Source: Kitasatospora sp. CB01950 (lineage in GTDB: Bacteria; Actinomycetota; Actinomycetes; Streptomycetales; Streptomycetaceae). From it: a stretch of DNA of 64,000 bases. The stretch's first letter is position 1. The number at the start of each line of letters is the position of its first letter. Where the stretch lies: positions 453,947-517,946 of the forward strand of contig NZ_LISX01000001.1 of assembly GCF_001905465.1 (NCBI RefSeq), in the 5' to 3' direction. The notes under the pieces are model-generated. The model was given only the letters and a program-made list of their open reading frames with translations. It was not told where the DNA came from and did not search any database. Both the position numbers and the translations under genes were made by a program. This document shows, one piece after another, positions 6,537 through 14,756 of this stretch.

Positions 6537-9080
6537 TCAGATCGCGCGGCGGCGCTGCAGCCAGACGAACGCCGCCCAGCCCGGCAGCACCGGCAGCACG
6601 AAGGTGAGCAGCCGGAACAGCAGCACCGCGGCGAACGCGGTGCCCCGGTCCATGCCCGCGGTCCAGGCCAGCGCCCCCGCGAGCAGCCCCTCCACCGCGC
6701 CGACCGCGCCCGGCGTGGGAGCGACGTTGCCGACCGCGTTGCCGGCCAGGAAGCTGACCGCGACGGGATTGAACCCCGGGTGCTGGCCGACCGCCCGGGT
6801 GCAGCAGTACAGGCTCAGCACGAAGCACATCGACACCAGCAGCTGCCCGGCCACCCCGACGGCGAGCTTGCCGGGCTGCTGGGCCAGGTCGAGCAGCCGC
6901 GGCAGCACCTCGGCCCGCAGCGGCCGTAGCAGCGTCTGGGCGCGCCGCCGCAGCGACGGCACCGCCACCACCGACACCGTGACGACGGCCCCGGCCACCG
7001 CGGCCAGCACCAGCACCAAGTCGGTCGGGAACGCCGAACCCTCCTCCACCGGCCCCTTGCCGACGGCAGTGCCGACCAGCGCGCTGAACACGGCGAGCTG
7101 CAGCATGTGCAGCACCAGGCCGAACAGCTGCGTCGCACCGATGCTGGACAGCGCCTGCGCGGTCGGGATGCCCGCGCACTGCAGGTAGCGGGTGTTCAGC
7201 GCGATGCCGCCGATGCCGCCGGGGGAGACCAGCTTGACGAACGAACCGGCGGTCTGGGCGGCCAGCGTGGCCCGGAACGACAGCTTCTCCGGGACGAACC
7301 CGCTGAATGCGAAGGTCGCGATCGGGTAGCTGACGGCCGCGAACAGGGCCGCGGCGGTCAGCCACAGCGGGTCCGAGTCGGCGACCAGCGAGATCGGGTT
7401 CCGGTCCATGCCGAACAGGAACTGGAGCAGCCCGAACCCGGCCACGATCCCGCCGACCACGGTCAGCACGGTGCGCGGACGCAGCCGCTCCAGCCGGACC
7501 GGCTCGGTGGCGGCCTGCGGCATCTGCCGCTGCACCTCGGCGCGCAGCTCGCCCGCCAGCTGCTTGTGCCGGGCCAGCGCCGCCCGGGTGTCGCGGGCCA
7601 GCGCGATCGGCTGCAGCAGCGGCAGCGCCGCGCCGACCGCCCCCCGGCCGAGCACGTCGATCGCGGCCCGCACCGCCCGTTCCGGCCCGGCGTGCACCGC
7701 GAGGACGGCCAGCATCCCGGCGACGTCCAGCCGCAGCAGCAGGTCGCCGGCCGCGATCTCGCCGCGCGCCAGCCCGACCAGGTGGACCTTGCCCTCCGCG
7801 TCCAGCAGCACCGTCTGCGGGGAGATCGAACGGTGCGCGATCCGGCGGCGCTGGAGCAGCGCCAACTGCTGCCAGGCGTCGCGCAGTTCCGCGTCGGTCG
7901 GGCTGCTGTCGGGGTCGGCGACCGAGGGCCTGTCGGCGACCGAGGCGCTGCCGGCGACCGAGGGGCTGCCGGCGACCGAGGGGCTGCCGGCGACCGAGGC
8001 GCTGCCGGAGTCCGCCGAAGCGGCCGGGACGCACTCGGTGAACAGGTCGGCGAACGGCCGGGCGTCGATCCGGTGGTAGGCGACCAGCGCGGCGTCCGGG
8101 CCCAGCTCGACGGCGGCGACGGGCGTCCGGGTGCGCGCGCCCGCGGCGGACGCGGCGTGGCCGAGCAGCGCCTGATGCTCCAGCCCGGCGCGCAGGGGGC
8201 GCAGGCCGAGCGGGCGGGGCGCGGTGCGCAGCCGGAGCGCCAGCCACAGGTGGCCGAGCAGCCCGCTGGCCTGGACGTGCCGGTCGAGCAGATGAACGTC
8301 CAGGTCGGGGCGGCCGTCGCGCTGGGTGACCAGGTAGCGGCTGGGCCCGATCGCGAGCACCGTGTCGGTGCGCACCCCGCTGGCGGCGAGCGCCGCGCCG
8401 ATCTGCCCCTCGGTGGGCGTGCCGACCGGCTCGCCGACGGCGTACCGGGTGGCGTGCGCGGTGGTCCAGCCGAGCAGCAGCGACAGCACCAGGGACAGCG
8501 GGGTGGCGTACCCGGTGACCAGCCCCGACAGGCCGGAGAGCGTCAGCGTGACCGCCAGCGCGGTGCGCCAGCGGCGTCGGCCGGCGGTGCCGATCGCCGT
8601 CATGAACGCCAGCACCGGCGCGAGGTGCCCGTACACCGGGTCGGTGCGGCCGCCGCTGCCGGGCAGCGCGTGGGTGAGCGTGGTGAGGTCGCCGGCCAGC
8701 AGGTCCAGGCCGAGCGAGAGGCCGTACGCGAGGACGGCCGCCAGGACGCCGTCCGCGACCCGTCGGCCGTCGGCGCACACCACCCGGTCCACGGCGTACC
8801 CCAGCGGCACCAGCAGCAGCGCGCCGCCGCAGAGCGCCGCCGCGAGCTTCACGGGCGGCCAGGGCAGCAGATCGGCGGCGCGCGAGACGTCGGTGTCCAG
8901 GCCGAGCGCGGAGGAGCGGGCGTAGCCCGCGAGCAGCAGTACCAGGGCAATCCAGCACAGCCCGGACACCAGCCGGATCAGGGCGGCCGGGTGCCGGACC
9001 CGGTCCGCGTGACCGCCGCGCGGGGCGGACTGTGCGCTGCGCTGTTCCTGGGATTCGTCGGCTTGTATCACCGTGGCCAC
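6537..9080 (-). CDS. Flippase-like (LPG-synthase TM) membrane protein with degenerate kinase segment
   Basis: 847 aa from a GTG at 9080; a GTG at 9071 is an alternative and no strong ribosome-binding site decides. Order: N-terminal hydrophobic helices (about 30-230), a soluble middle, and a C-terminal multi-helix region (about 540-840) with the sequence SPGGIGGIALNTRYL and the NVAPTPGAVGAVEGLLAGAL motif typical of the lysylphosphatidylglycerol-synthase/flippase TM family (MprF, AglD-like). The middle contains HRSISPQTVLLDAEGKVHLV near residue 416, which resembles a Ser/Thr-kinase catalytic loop but lacks the catalytic Asp, and a DFG-like triad is absent. A 5 x 6-residue SVAGSP-like linker precedes it. 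Likely role: lipid or lipid-linked-glycan translocation, with a pseudokinase as sensor or scaffold (inference). Confidence 0.75.
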   Translation of the reverse strand: MATVIQADESQEQRSAQSAPRGGHADRVRHPAALIRLVSGLCWIALVLLLAGYARSSALGLDTDVSRAADLLPWPPVKLAAALCGGALLLVPLGYAVDRVVCADGRRVADGVLAAVLAYGLSLGLDLLAGDLTTLTHALPGSGGRTDPVYGHLAPVLAFMTAIGTAGRRRWRTALAVTLTLSGLSGLVTGYATPLSLVLSLLLGWTTAHATRYAVGEPVGTPTEGQIGAALAASGVRTDTVLAIGPSRYLVTQRDGRPDLDVHLLDRHVQASGLLGHLWLALRLRTAPRPLGLRPLRAGLEHQALLGHAASAAGARTRTPVAAVELGPDAALVAYHRIDARPFADLFTECVPAASADSGSASVAGSPSVAGSPSVAGSASVADRPSVADPDSSPTDAELRDAWQQLALLQRRRIAHRSISPQTVLLDAEGKVHLVGLARGEIAAGDLLLRLDVAGMLAVLAVHAGPERAVRAAIDVLGRGAVGAALPLLQPIALARDTRAALARHKQLAGELRAEVQRQMPQAATEPVRLERLRPRTVLTVVGGIVAGFGLLQFLFGMDRNPISLVADSDPLWLTAAALFAAVSYPIATFAFSGFVPEKLSFRATLAAQTAGSFVKLVSPGGIGGIALNTRYLQCAGIPTAQALSSIGATQLFGLVLHMLQLAVFSALVGTAVGKGPVEEGSAFPTDLVLVLAAVAGAVVTVSVVAVPSLRRRAQTLLRPLRAEVLPRLLDLAQQPGKLAVGVAGQLLVSMCFVLSLYCCTRAVGQHPGFNPVAVSFLAGNAVGNVAPTPGAVGAVEGLLAGALAWTAGMDRGTAFAAVLLFRLLTFVLPVLPGWAAFVWLQRRRAI
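7921..8010 (-). repeat. Five 18-bp in-frame tandem repeats
   Basis: Five imperfect 18-bp units, each starting ACCGAGG on the plus strand, lie inside the flippase-like gene. On the minus strand they encode a flexible six-residue repeat of the SVAGSP type just before the degenerate kinase loop. Being a multiple of three, copy number can change without breaking the frame. Confidence 0.85.
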
Positions 9081-9198
9081 GCGGCATGGTCCCACACCGC
9101 GAGGGTCCTGAGCTGGCCTTTCGGTCAAGGGAATTCGGAGCGGCGTGCCGCATACGGGCTGATAATGGTCATATCGGTCCGATGGAGGGAGGTCGGCG

Positions 9199-9474
9199 AT
9201 GACCAAGCGCTCGACCGACAAGATGATCAGGCTCCGCGAGGGCACCGAACTGGTCCTGCGGGACCGCACCATGGAAGCCGACCCGGCACCCCTCGCACCC
9301 CAGCTGCACACCGACACCGAACGCGCCACCCGCAGCGGCTATCCCGGCGACACCGAGTTCAGCCACGGCGGCCGCCGGATGGCGGCGATGGCCGGCCCGG
9401 CCGACGGGCCCGCCGCCCACACCGACCTGCCCGGCCACCGGCACCGCGGCGCGGAACGGCACTCGGAGCACTGA
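9199..9474 (+). CDS. Hypothetical protein
   Basis: 91 aa, hydrophilic, no membrane span. The ATG has a strong GGAGGGAGG site upstream. It begins MTKRSTDKMIRLREGTELVL and is rich in His, Arg and Gly in its second half, ending GHRHRGAERHSEH. No family recognised. It lies 60 bp before the Nudix gene on the same strand, with an inverted repeat between them. The His-rich tail could bind metal, but that is only a guess. Confidence 0.6.
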   Translation: MTKRSTDKMIRLREGTELVLRDRTMEADPAPLAPQLHTDTERATRSGYPGDTEFSHGGRRMAAMAGPADGPAAHTDLPGHRHRGAERHSEH

Positions 9475-9480
9475 ACCCCC

Positions 9481-9523
9481 GGCGGGGGTGAGAGAGTTGG
9501 CGCCGCCCGCACCCACCCCCGCC
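9481..9523 (+). terminator. Inverted repeat before the Nudix gene
   Basis: Perfect 10-bp arms GGCGGGGGTG (9481-9490) and CACCCCCGCC (9514-9523) with a 23-base loop lie directly after the hypothetical gene and end just before the GAAGGAG site of the Nudix gene. It may be a terminator or a leader hairpin affecting Nudix translation. Confidence 0.5.
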
Positions 9524-9534
9524 GAAGGAGCCCC

Positions 9535-10029
9535 ATGGCCGACGCCCCGCAGTTCGCCTCGCGCGAGGACTGGCTCGCCTCCCTGCCCCGGGTCTACGCC
9601 GCCGCAGGCTGCCTGATCACCGACCCCGACGGGCGCGTCCTGATCGTCAAGGCCGGCTACCGGGACGCCTGGCAGTTCGTCGGCGGCACCGTCGACCTCG
9701 GCGAGAACGCGCAGCAGTGCGCCACCCGCGAACTCCACGAGGAGACCGGCCTCCACCGCGAGGCGGGCGACCTGCTGGCCGTCGCCTGGACCCACCCCAG
9801 CGGCGAACTCGGCCACCCCGCCTGCCACTTCCTCTTCGACCTCGGCGTCCTCCCGGCCGACACCCCGATCACGCTCCCGGCGGGCGAGCTCGACGCCTAC
9901 CGGTGGGCGACCGTCCCCGAGGCGCTCTCCCTGCTGGGCCCCGCCCGCGCCCTCCGCCTCGAAGCGGGCCTCGCCGCGCGCGCGGACGGACGGACGCGCG
10001 TGGTGACGGCGCCCGACTCCGGCTTCTGA
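9535..10029 (+). CDS. Nudix hydrolase
   Basis: 164 aa. The Nudix box is complete: GGTVDLGENAQQCATRELHE continuing into ETGL, with the REL-x-EE metal-binding glutamates. It would hydrolyse a nucleoside diphosphate linked to some group X, using Mg; the substrate cannot be read from sequence. The beta-strand pair around AGCLITDPDGRVLIVKAGYR and the N-terminal Trp-rich start are typical of this small family. The ATG is preceded by GAAGGAG. It converges with the methyltransferase gene, and a 22-bp tandem duplication spans both stop codons. Confidence 0.88.
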   Translation: MADAPQFASREDWLASLPRVYAAAGCLITDPDGRVLIVKAGYRDAWQFVGGTVDLGENAQQCATRELHEETGLHREAGDLLAVAWTHPSGELGHPACHFLFDLGVLPADTPITLPAGELDAYRWATVPEALSLLGPARALRLEAGLAARADGRTRVVTAPDSGF

Positions 10030-10059
10030 GTCGGCTAACTCCGGCTTCCGAGTCGGCTA
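10016..10059. repeat. 22-bp tandem duplication spanning two convergent stop codons
   Basis: Two copies (10016-10037 and 10038-10059) beginning ACTCCGGCTTC, with one base difference. The first contains the Nudix TGA; the second ends inside the methyltransferase stop codon. A recent slippage duplication is the simplest reading. Confidence 0.85.
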
Positions 10060-10752
10060 GCCCCTGCGCCAGACGTACGCCGCCGAGACCGGCTGCCCGC
10101 GGTGGCGGGACCACTTGGGCTTGAGGGCGATCCATTCGTCGCCGACGGTCTGTTCGCGCATCTCGGCGAGCTGCCAGCCCGCAGCGAGGCCCGCCGTGAG
10201 GTGGTCGCCGACGAGGTGGACGTGGGTGGTGATGGCGACCGGGCCGTCGGGGCCGTCGTAGTGGGTGGGCATGCCGGCGGACATGATGAACGCGGGGTGG
10301 AGGCCGACCAGGACGAAGAGGCCGCCGGGGCGGACCAGGCGGTGGGCCTCGCGGTAGAGCGGTCCGAGGTCGGCGAGGTGTTCGTCGACCAGGGAGCAGG
10401 CCGCCAGGTCGTACGCCCCGGAGGGCAGCCCGGTCGCGGCCAGGTCGGCCTCGGTGAGGCTGCGGTGGGCGCCGCGTTCGCGGGCGCGTCCGAGCATCTC
10501 GGGGGTGAGGTCGACGCCGTCGATCGCGCCGACGCCGCGCCCGCGCAGCCACGCGCCGGTGCGGCCGGTGCCGCAGCCGAGGTCGACGGCGATGCCGGCC
10601 TCGGACCAGGCGGGGACGGCGAGTCGGGCCAGGACGTCGACGTCCATCGCGTCCTGGACGGTCTGTTCGTAGCTGTCGACCCATCCGGCGTAGCCGGTGC
10701 GGACGTCGACGGTCGGGTAGCCGCGGGTGTCGAAAAGGGCGAAATCCACCAT
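10057..10752 (-). CDS. Class I SAM-dependent methyltransferase
   Basis: 231 aa from the ATG at 10752 (MVDFALFDTRGYPTVDVRTG); an upstream start would add 14 residues without a better site. SAM-binding motif I is AVDLGCGTGRTGAWL, followed by an acidic loop GVDLTPEMLGRA and motif III-like YDLAACSLVDEHLADL, then LVRPGGLFVLVGLHPAF. This is the ubiquinone/menaquinone-type or small-molecule methyltransferase fold; the substrate is unknown. It converges with the Nudix gene and is followed upstream by the phosphatase gene on the same strand. Confidence 0.88.
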   Translation of the reverse strand: MVDFALFDTRGYPTVDVRTGYAGWVDSYEQTVQDAMDVDVLARLAVPAWSEAGIAVDLGCGTGRTGAWLRGRGVGAIDGVDLTPEMLGRARERGAHRSLTEADLAATGLPSGAYDLAACSLVDEHLADLGPLYREAHRLVRPGGLFVLVGLHPAFIMSAGMPTHYDGPDGPVAITTHVHLVGDHLTAGLAAGWQLAEMREQTVGDEWIALKPKWSRHRGQPVSAAYVWRRG

Positions 10753-10805
10753 GCGGCGCAGTATGGTTCGCCCGCAGTCCGGCGCGCGAACCAATTAACG
10801 GACCG

Positions 10806-11546
10806 TCAGTTCCCTTCGAGGAAGCGGTTTCGGAGCGCGGCGGCGTCGGCGGCGGGCAGCCACTGCGCGGCGTCGAACTCGGCGAGCACCTGGTGCAGCG
10901 CCCCGTCGGCGGTGGTGCCGGCGTCGGCGAGGGTGCGGGCGATGCCGGCCTCCTCGTCGGGCAGGTCGAGGAGGGTCCACAGCGGCCGCAGGTTGGGGGC
11001 GGAGAGCAGGTAGTCCTCGGCGATCGCGGCGGGTTCGACGTCGGCGAGGGCGAGCAGGACGAGCGCGGCCAGGCCGGTGCGGTCGCGGCCGGCGCCGCAG
11101 TGCACCACGACGCCGCCGTCCCGGGCGTGGGCGACGGCGGAGACCAGCCGGGCGACGGCTTCGCGGCAGTGGTCGAGGTAGGGGCGGAAGGACAGCGGAG
11201 TGCCGTCGAGGGCGCCGAAGCGGGCCCACCAGTCGGGGCCGGCCAGCGCGTCGAGCGGGATGCGGACCAGGTCGACGGTGTCGGGAGTGGGCAGCAGCGG
11301 CCGGTACTCGACCTGGTCCCGCAGGTCGATCACGGTGCGCACACCGTGCGCGAGCATCGCGTTCTGGCCCTCGGCGGTGAGCCGGTCGAGGTTGTCGGCG
11401 CGGACGATCGCGCCGGTGCGGGTGCGCCGGCCGTCCCGGGTGGGCAGGCCGCCGAGGTCACGGACGTTCAGGCAGCCGTCCCAGTCGAGTCGGCGGGCCT
11501 CGTGCAACTCGGCCGTGGTGCCGGCCGTGGTGGCGGTCCCTGTCAT
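10806..11546 (-). CDS. Tyrosine-protein phosphatase
   Basis: 246 aa, Y_phosphatase3-like family. The active-site signature HCGAGRDRTG holds nucleophile Cys150 and phosphate-binding Arg156. N-terminal NVRDLGGLPTRDGRRTRTGA is the family's typical opening, and VRTVIDLRDQVEY matches the conserved Asp-Leu-Arg segment. It should dephosphorylate phosphotyrosine proteins or phosphoinositides in the cytoplasm. GGGGGAAG lies upstream of the ATG. It lies between two same-strand genes (methyltransferase and DUF4304 protein) with gaps of about 55 bp, so it may be part of a loose operon. Confidence 0.9.
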   Translation of the reverse strand: MTGTATTAGTTAELHEARRLDWDGCLNVRDLGGLPTRDGRRTRTGAIVRADNLDRLTAEGQNAMLAHGVRTVIDLRDQVEYRPLLPTPDTVDLVRIPLDALAGPDWWARFGALDGTPLSFRPYLDHCREAVARLVSAVAHARDGGVVVHCGAGRDRTGLAALVLLALADVEPAAIAEDYLLSAPNLRPLWTLLDLPDEEAGIARTLADAGTTADGALHQVLAEFDAAQWLPAADAAALRNRFLEGN

Positions 11547-11604
11547 GTGCTTCCCCCCGGATGCGTCGGTACCGGCGCGCTCCCGCCCCGGTACTGACTG
11601 GGAC

Positions 11605-12294
11605 TCAGTGGGCCTCGTCGTGGTTCCCGTCGGGGAACTCCCACAGCGGGCGGCCGAGGGTGTCGAGCGCCCTGACCAGCCGGAAACGTCGGTCGCGGGC
11701 GGACAGGAAGCCGCGGGCGGCGCCGGCCAGGACCTGCCGGGCGGCCGGGTCGTGGCGGCTCCACGCGCCGTGCAACTCAAGCGTGCCGTCGGTGAGTTCG
11801 GCGCGTTGGATGCGCGCGACACCGGCGATCGCGAGGGCGTTGTTGACGCCGTCGAGGGCGACCGGGAGCAGGTAGGGGCCGCGGTCGTCGGGACGCAGCC
11901 GGCGGCGCAGTTCGGGCAGCGCGTAGCCGCGGACGGCGGCCACCGAGTCCTCGACGGCCACCAGCCAGCGCGGGCCGGGCGCGACCTCCCACCACACCTC
12001 GCCGCCGACCGGCATCACCTCGCCGATCGGGGCGCGCCAACGTTCCAGCCCGGTGGGCGTGTTGGCGTCCGGACGGACGCTGCGCCGGTCCCAGGCGGCC
12101 TTGTCGGTGACGGAGAGGTTGACGGTGTAGCGCACCCGCCCGTCCGCGTGGACGACCTGTACGCCGAGCACCGCCCACCGGTCGTGGTCCGGCAGCGAGA
12201 ACGAGTGCCGCCAGCCGTGCAGGCCGAGGGCGCGCAGGGCGGGCGCGAAGTGCTCGCGGATTCCCGTCGCGTACAGCTCCTGGGCGGTGCTCAT
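11605..12294 (-). CDS. DUF4304-like hypothetical protein
   Basis: 229 aa, soluble. It begins MSTAQELYATGIREHFAPAL and contains LGLHGWRHSFSLPDHDRWAV and VRYTVNLSVTDKAAWDRR, which resemble the DUF4304 fold (a short N-terminal helix followed by a beta-rich protein). WWEVAPGPRWLVAVEDSVAA forms the second half. The function of the family is unknown. It is divergent from the sigma-factor gene, with a 310-bp region between them, and 58 bp upstream of the phosphatase gene on the same strand. Confidence 0.65.
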   Translation of the reverse strand: MSTAQELYATGIREHFAPALRALGLHGWRHSFSLPDHDRWAVLGVQVVHADGRVRYTVNLSVTDKAAWDRRSVRPDANTPTGLERWRAPIGEVMPVGGEVWWEVAPGPRWLVAVEDSVAAVRGYALPELRRRLRPDDRGPYLLPVALDGVNNALAIAGVARIQRAELTDGTLELHGAWSRHDPAARQVLAGAARGFLSARDRRFRLVRALDTLGRPLWEFPDGNHDEAH

Positions 12295-12408
12295 GGCGTC
12301 TCCCGTGTCTCTGCCTCGGTGCAGGGGGCGGCGGCGCGCGGACGGCCGTCGCGCTCCGGATCGGGGACGGAATGTCCCTCTTTTGTACGGTATGGCGAGG
12401 GAGTGGGG

Positions 12409-12434
12409 GGAAACCGCGGGCGAACGACAGCGTC
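12409..12434 (+). promoter_or_regulatory. Candidate ECF-type promoter
   Basis: GGAAAC (12409-12414) and CGTC (12431-12434) are separated by 16 bases, the spacing of ECF-sigma promoters. It lies 171 bp before the sigma-factor start and could mark autoregulation. Motif match only. The rest of 12295-12604 shows no gene I can support. Confidence 0.35.
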
Positions 12435-12604
12435 CGACAGGACGAAAGTCGGCCCGGTCCGGGTCCTTGGTCCCGAAACTGACGGAGCCTCGGTCTGCAC
12501 CGGGCGCACACCGTGCAGCGCCCGCCCCCACACCCTGCGGCCACCGCTCCACCACGGCGGGGGCCCTGCCCCGCGGGTGGGCCGGGGCATCCGGATGGCG
12601 CATC

Positions 12605-13339
12605 ATGTGGCGGGTGCACAGTGCTGAACACCACGGGGCGGACGACGGCGACCGACGCGGCCGTCCGGGTCCGCCGGACCGCCCGGCGGGCCGGCGGGCC
12701 GATCTCGCCGAGGCCGTCCGGGCCGCGCAGGACGGCGACGAAGAGGCGTTCCGGGTCCTGTTCAGAGCCGTCCAGCCCGGGCTGCTGCGCTACCTGCGGG
12801 TGCTGGTCGGAGGCAGGGCCGAGGACGCCGAGGACATCGCGTCCGAGGCGTGGCTGCAGATCGCCCGTGACCTGCCGGGCTTCCGCGGCGACGCGGACGG
12901 GTTCCGCGGCTGGGCCGCCACCATCGCCCGCAACCGGGCCATGGACCACCTGCGCCGGGTGCGCCGCCGTCCGGTCGCCGACCTGCCGGTCGAGTACCTG
13001 GTCGAGCTGGCCGCCGTCGAGGACACCGCAGGCCAGGCGATGGCCACCGTCGCCACCTCCGACGCGCTCGCGCTGATCGCCTCGCTGCCGCCCGACCAGG
13101 CCGAGGCGGTGCTGCTGCGGGTGGTGCTCGGGCTGGACGCGGAGAGTGCCGCGAAGGTCCTGGGCAAACGGGCCGGCAGCGTCCGAATGGCCGCGCACCG
13201 GGGGCTGCGGCGGCTTGCCAAGGCCCTCGACCAGACCGGGGGAGCGGCCGACGGGGTACCCCGTCGGGCGGCCGGCAAAAAGATCTCCGCGCAGGGTGTG
13301 ACACCGGCGCAGGTGCCGACGCTGAGGGATATGAGATGA
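12605..13339 (+). CDS. RNA polymerase sigma factor, ECF-like
   Basis: 244 aa from an ATG at 12605; an in-frame GTG at 12614 is nearly equivalent. Region 2 is ALFR-like: FRVLFRAVQPGLLRYLRVLV, then AEDAEDIASEAWLQIARDLP, the core-binding and -10-melting helices, and FRGWAATIARNRAMDHLRR. Region 4 is LIASLPPDQAEAVLLRVVLG with the helix-turn-helix DAESAAKVLGKRAGSVRMAA. It directs RNA polymerase to a small regulon. The stop overlaps the start of the next gene by 4 bp, which is typical of a sigma/anti-sigma pair. Confidence 0.88.
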   Translation: MWRVHSAEHHGADDGDRRGRPGPPDRPAGRRADLAEAVRAAQDGDEEAFRVLFRAVQPGLLRYLRVLVGGRAEDAEDIASEAWLQIARDLPGFRGDADGFRGWAATIARNRAMDHLRRVRRRPVADLPVEYLVELAAVEDTAGQAMATVATSDALALIASLPPDQAEAVLLRVVLGLDAESAAKVLGKRAGSVRMAAHRGLRRLAKALDQTGGAADGVPRRAAGKKISAQGVTPAQVPTLRDMR

Positions 13340-14229
13340 GCACCAACCGATCCCGCCGGATCGATCGCGCCGCCGCCGAGCAGCTGCTCGGCGGTACGAC
13401 GGTCGACCCGGAGGCCGGTCAGAACCCCTCCGCCGGGCAGCAGTCCGTGCCAGGACGGCCCGAGCTCGCCGACCTGCTCGCCGCCGCTGCGGCGACCGGG
13501 CCGGAGGACGGTGGCCCGCTGCCCGGCGAAGAGGGGGCCCTGGCCGCGTTCCGGCAGGCTCGTCGCCAGCCGGCCCCCAGTCAGCACCGGAGACGAAAGA
13601 TGGCGGACACCGCGCTCGCGCGGGCCCTCAGCGCGAAGGCCATGGCCGTCGCGCTGGGCGTGACCGCCGTCGGCGGGGTCGCCGTCGCCGCCGGGGCGGG
13701 CCGGCTGCCCGAGGTCCTGGGCGGTCCCGCCCCGACCCCGCCGGCCGCCGCCGCGTCCGCGCCGCCCTCGGGCACGCCCGACGCGTCGTCGCCGGGCACC
13801 GCCCCGGGCCGTACCGCCAAGCCGTCCGGCACCGCCGGCCGCCCGGCCGGCGGATCCGGTCGGCCCACCGACCCGGCGTCCACCGACCCGGGGCAGGCAC
13901 CCGACCTGGTCGCACTGTGTCGCGGTTTCGCGGCCCGGGTCTCGGGCGGCGCCAAGCCGAAGGAGGCCGCCGTCGATCCGGCGCTGGCCGAACTGCTGCG
14001 CGCCGCCGGCGGCCCGGAGAAGGTCAACGGGTACTGCGCGCAGCTCGTCCGCGGCGGCGGCCACAACGACGACGACCGGAACGACGACCGCAACGGCAAG
14101 GGCAGCGGCAACGGCCACGGCCGCCCGTCGGCAGGTCCGTCCCCGTCGGCGTCCGCCACACCGTCGTCCTCGGCCCGGCCGGGCCGGGGCGGCGACCAGT
14201 CCAAGGGCGGGGGCAACAGCCAGGACTGA
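13336..14229 (+). CDS. Putative membrane-anchored anti-sigma factor
   Basis: 297 aa, starting in the ATGA overlap with the sigma gene, so probably translationally coupled. Residues 1-90 are cytoplasmic and include RAAAEQLLGGTTVDPEAG and a helical FRQARRQPAP stretch; one TM helix follows (AMAVALGVTAVGGVAVAAGA, about 104-123); the rest is a Pro/Ala/Ser/Gly-rich extracellular linker, a small helical patch with two Cys (LCRGFAARVSGG and VNGYCAQLVRGG) and a low-complexity Asn/Asp/Gly tail. No ZAS HxxxCxxC motif is present, so it is not a classic zinc anti-sigma. Assignment rests on gene order and topology. Confidence 0.6.
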   Translation: MSTNRSRRIDRAAAEQLLGGTTVDPEAGQNPSAGQQSVPGRPELADLLAAAAATGPEDGGPLPGEEGALAAFRQARRQPAPSQHRRRKMADTALARALSAKAMAVALGVTAVGGVAVAAGAGRLPEVLGGPAPTPPAAAASAPPSGTPDASSPGTAPGRTAKPSGTAGRPAGGSGRPTDPASTDPGQAPDLVALCRGFAARVSGGAKPKEAAVDPALAELLRAAGGPEKVNGYCAQLVRGGGHNDDDRNDDRNGKGSGNGHGRPSAGPSPSASATPSSSARPGRGGDQSKGGGNSQD

Positions 14230-14240
14230 CACCGACTCCG

Positions 14241-14481
14241 GTCGGGCGGTGGACACTCCCCCCGGGTCCACCGCCCGGCCGGCCCCGACTCCGGACGGCC
14301 GGCGGGTTCCCCTGTGCCCGCCGGCCGGCCCGGACCGACTTCCGGACGGGCGGACGGCTCCCCCGGGCCCCGCCCGTCCGGAAACCGCTCCGGTCGGCCC
14401 CTCGGACTCCCCCGGGTCCACGGCCGGCCGGAACCGCTCCGGACGGACGGCTGGACTCCCCCGGGTCCACCGTCCGTCCGG
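14241..14481. repeat. Cluster of five strong inverted repeats
   Basis: Consecutive inverted repeats: 14244-14254/14266-14276 (11 bp), 14297-14306/14317-14326 (10 bp), 14341-14353/14370-14382 (13 bp), 14390-14399/14422-14431 (10 bp, one G-T), 14439-14450/14470-14481 (12 bp). Four loops share a CTCCCCCGGG-type core (CTCCCCCCGG in the first). They fill most of the gap after the putative anti-sigma gene. Confidence 0.85.
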
Positions 14482-14558
14482 AGCCCACCCCGGCGTCCCG
14501 CCCGAAAACCTCTGGAGTCCCCGGTGACCGACCCGACGCACCGCCAGGCGAGTCGGCG

Positions 14559-14696
14559 ATGAGCTTCCCGCGCACCTCGCCGCACGTCGAACGCGCAGCC
14601 AGACGGGCCGTCCACGGCTCGTCGCGCATCCCGCGTGCCCTGCTCACCGCCGCCCTGGCCGCCCTGCTCGCCGCCCTGCTGGTGCAGCGGCCGTAA
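14559..14696 (+). CDS. Possible small membrane peptide
   Basis: 45 aa ORF: a basic N-terminal half (MSFPRTSPHVERAARRAVHG) and one hydrophobic helix (ALLTAALAALLAALLVQRP). It lies between the hairpin cluster and the kinase gene, 60 bp before the latter. The upstream ribosome-binding site is weak and I recognise no family, so this may be chance in high-GC DNA. Confidence 0.25.
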   Translation: MSFPRTSPHVERAARRAVHGSSRIPRALLTAALAALLAALLVQRP

Positions 14697-14756
14697 AGCC
14701 CTGCCGCACCGCACCGCTATGGTTCACGGGTGCCCGACCGACGAGGGGAGTATCCG

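Noticed and set aside
6178..9153. Extension of the DNA-ligase frame upstream through the flippase-like gene
   Set aside because: The ligase family start MLVAEVAG at 6177 is clear; upstream residues in that frame are Arg/Ala/Pro noise over another gene.
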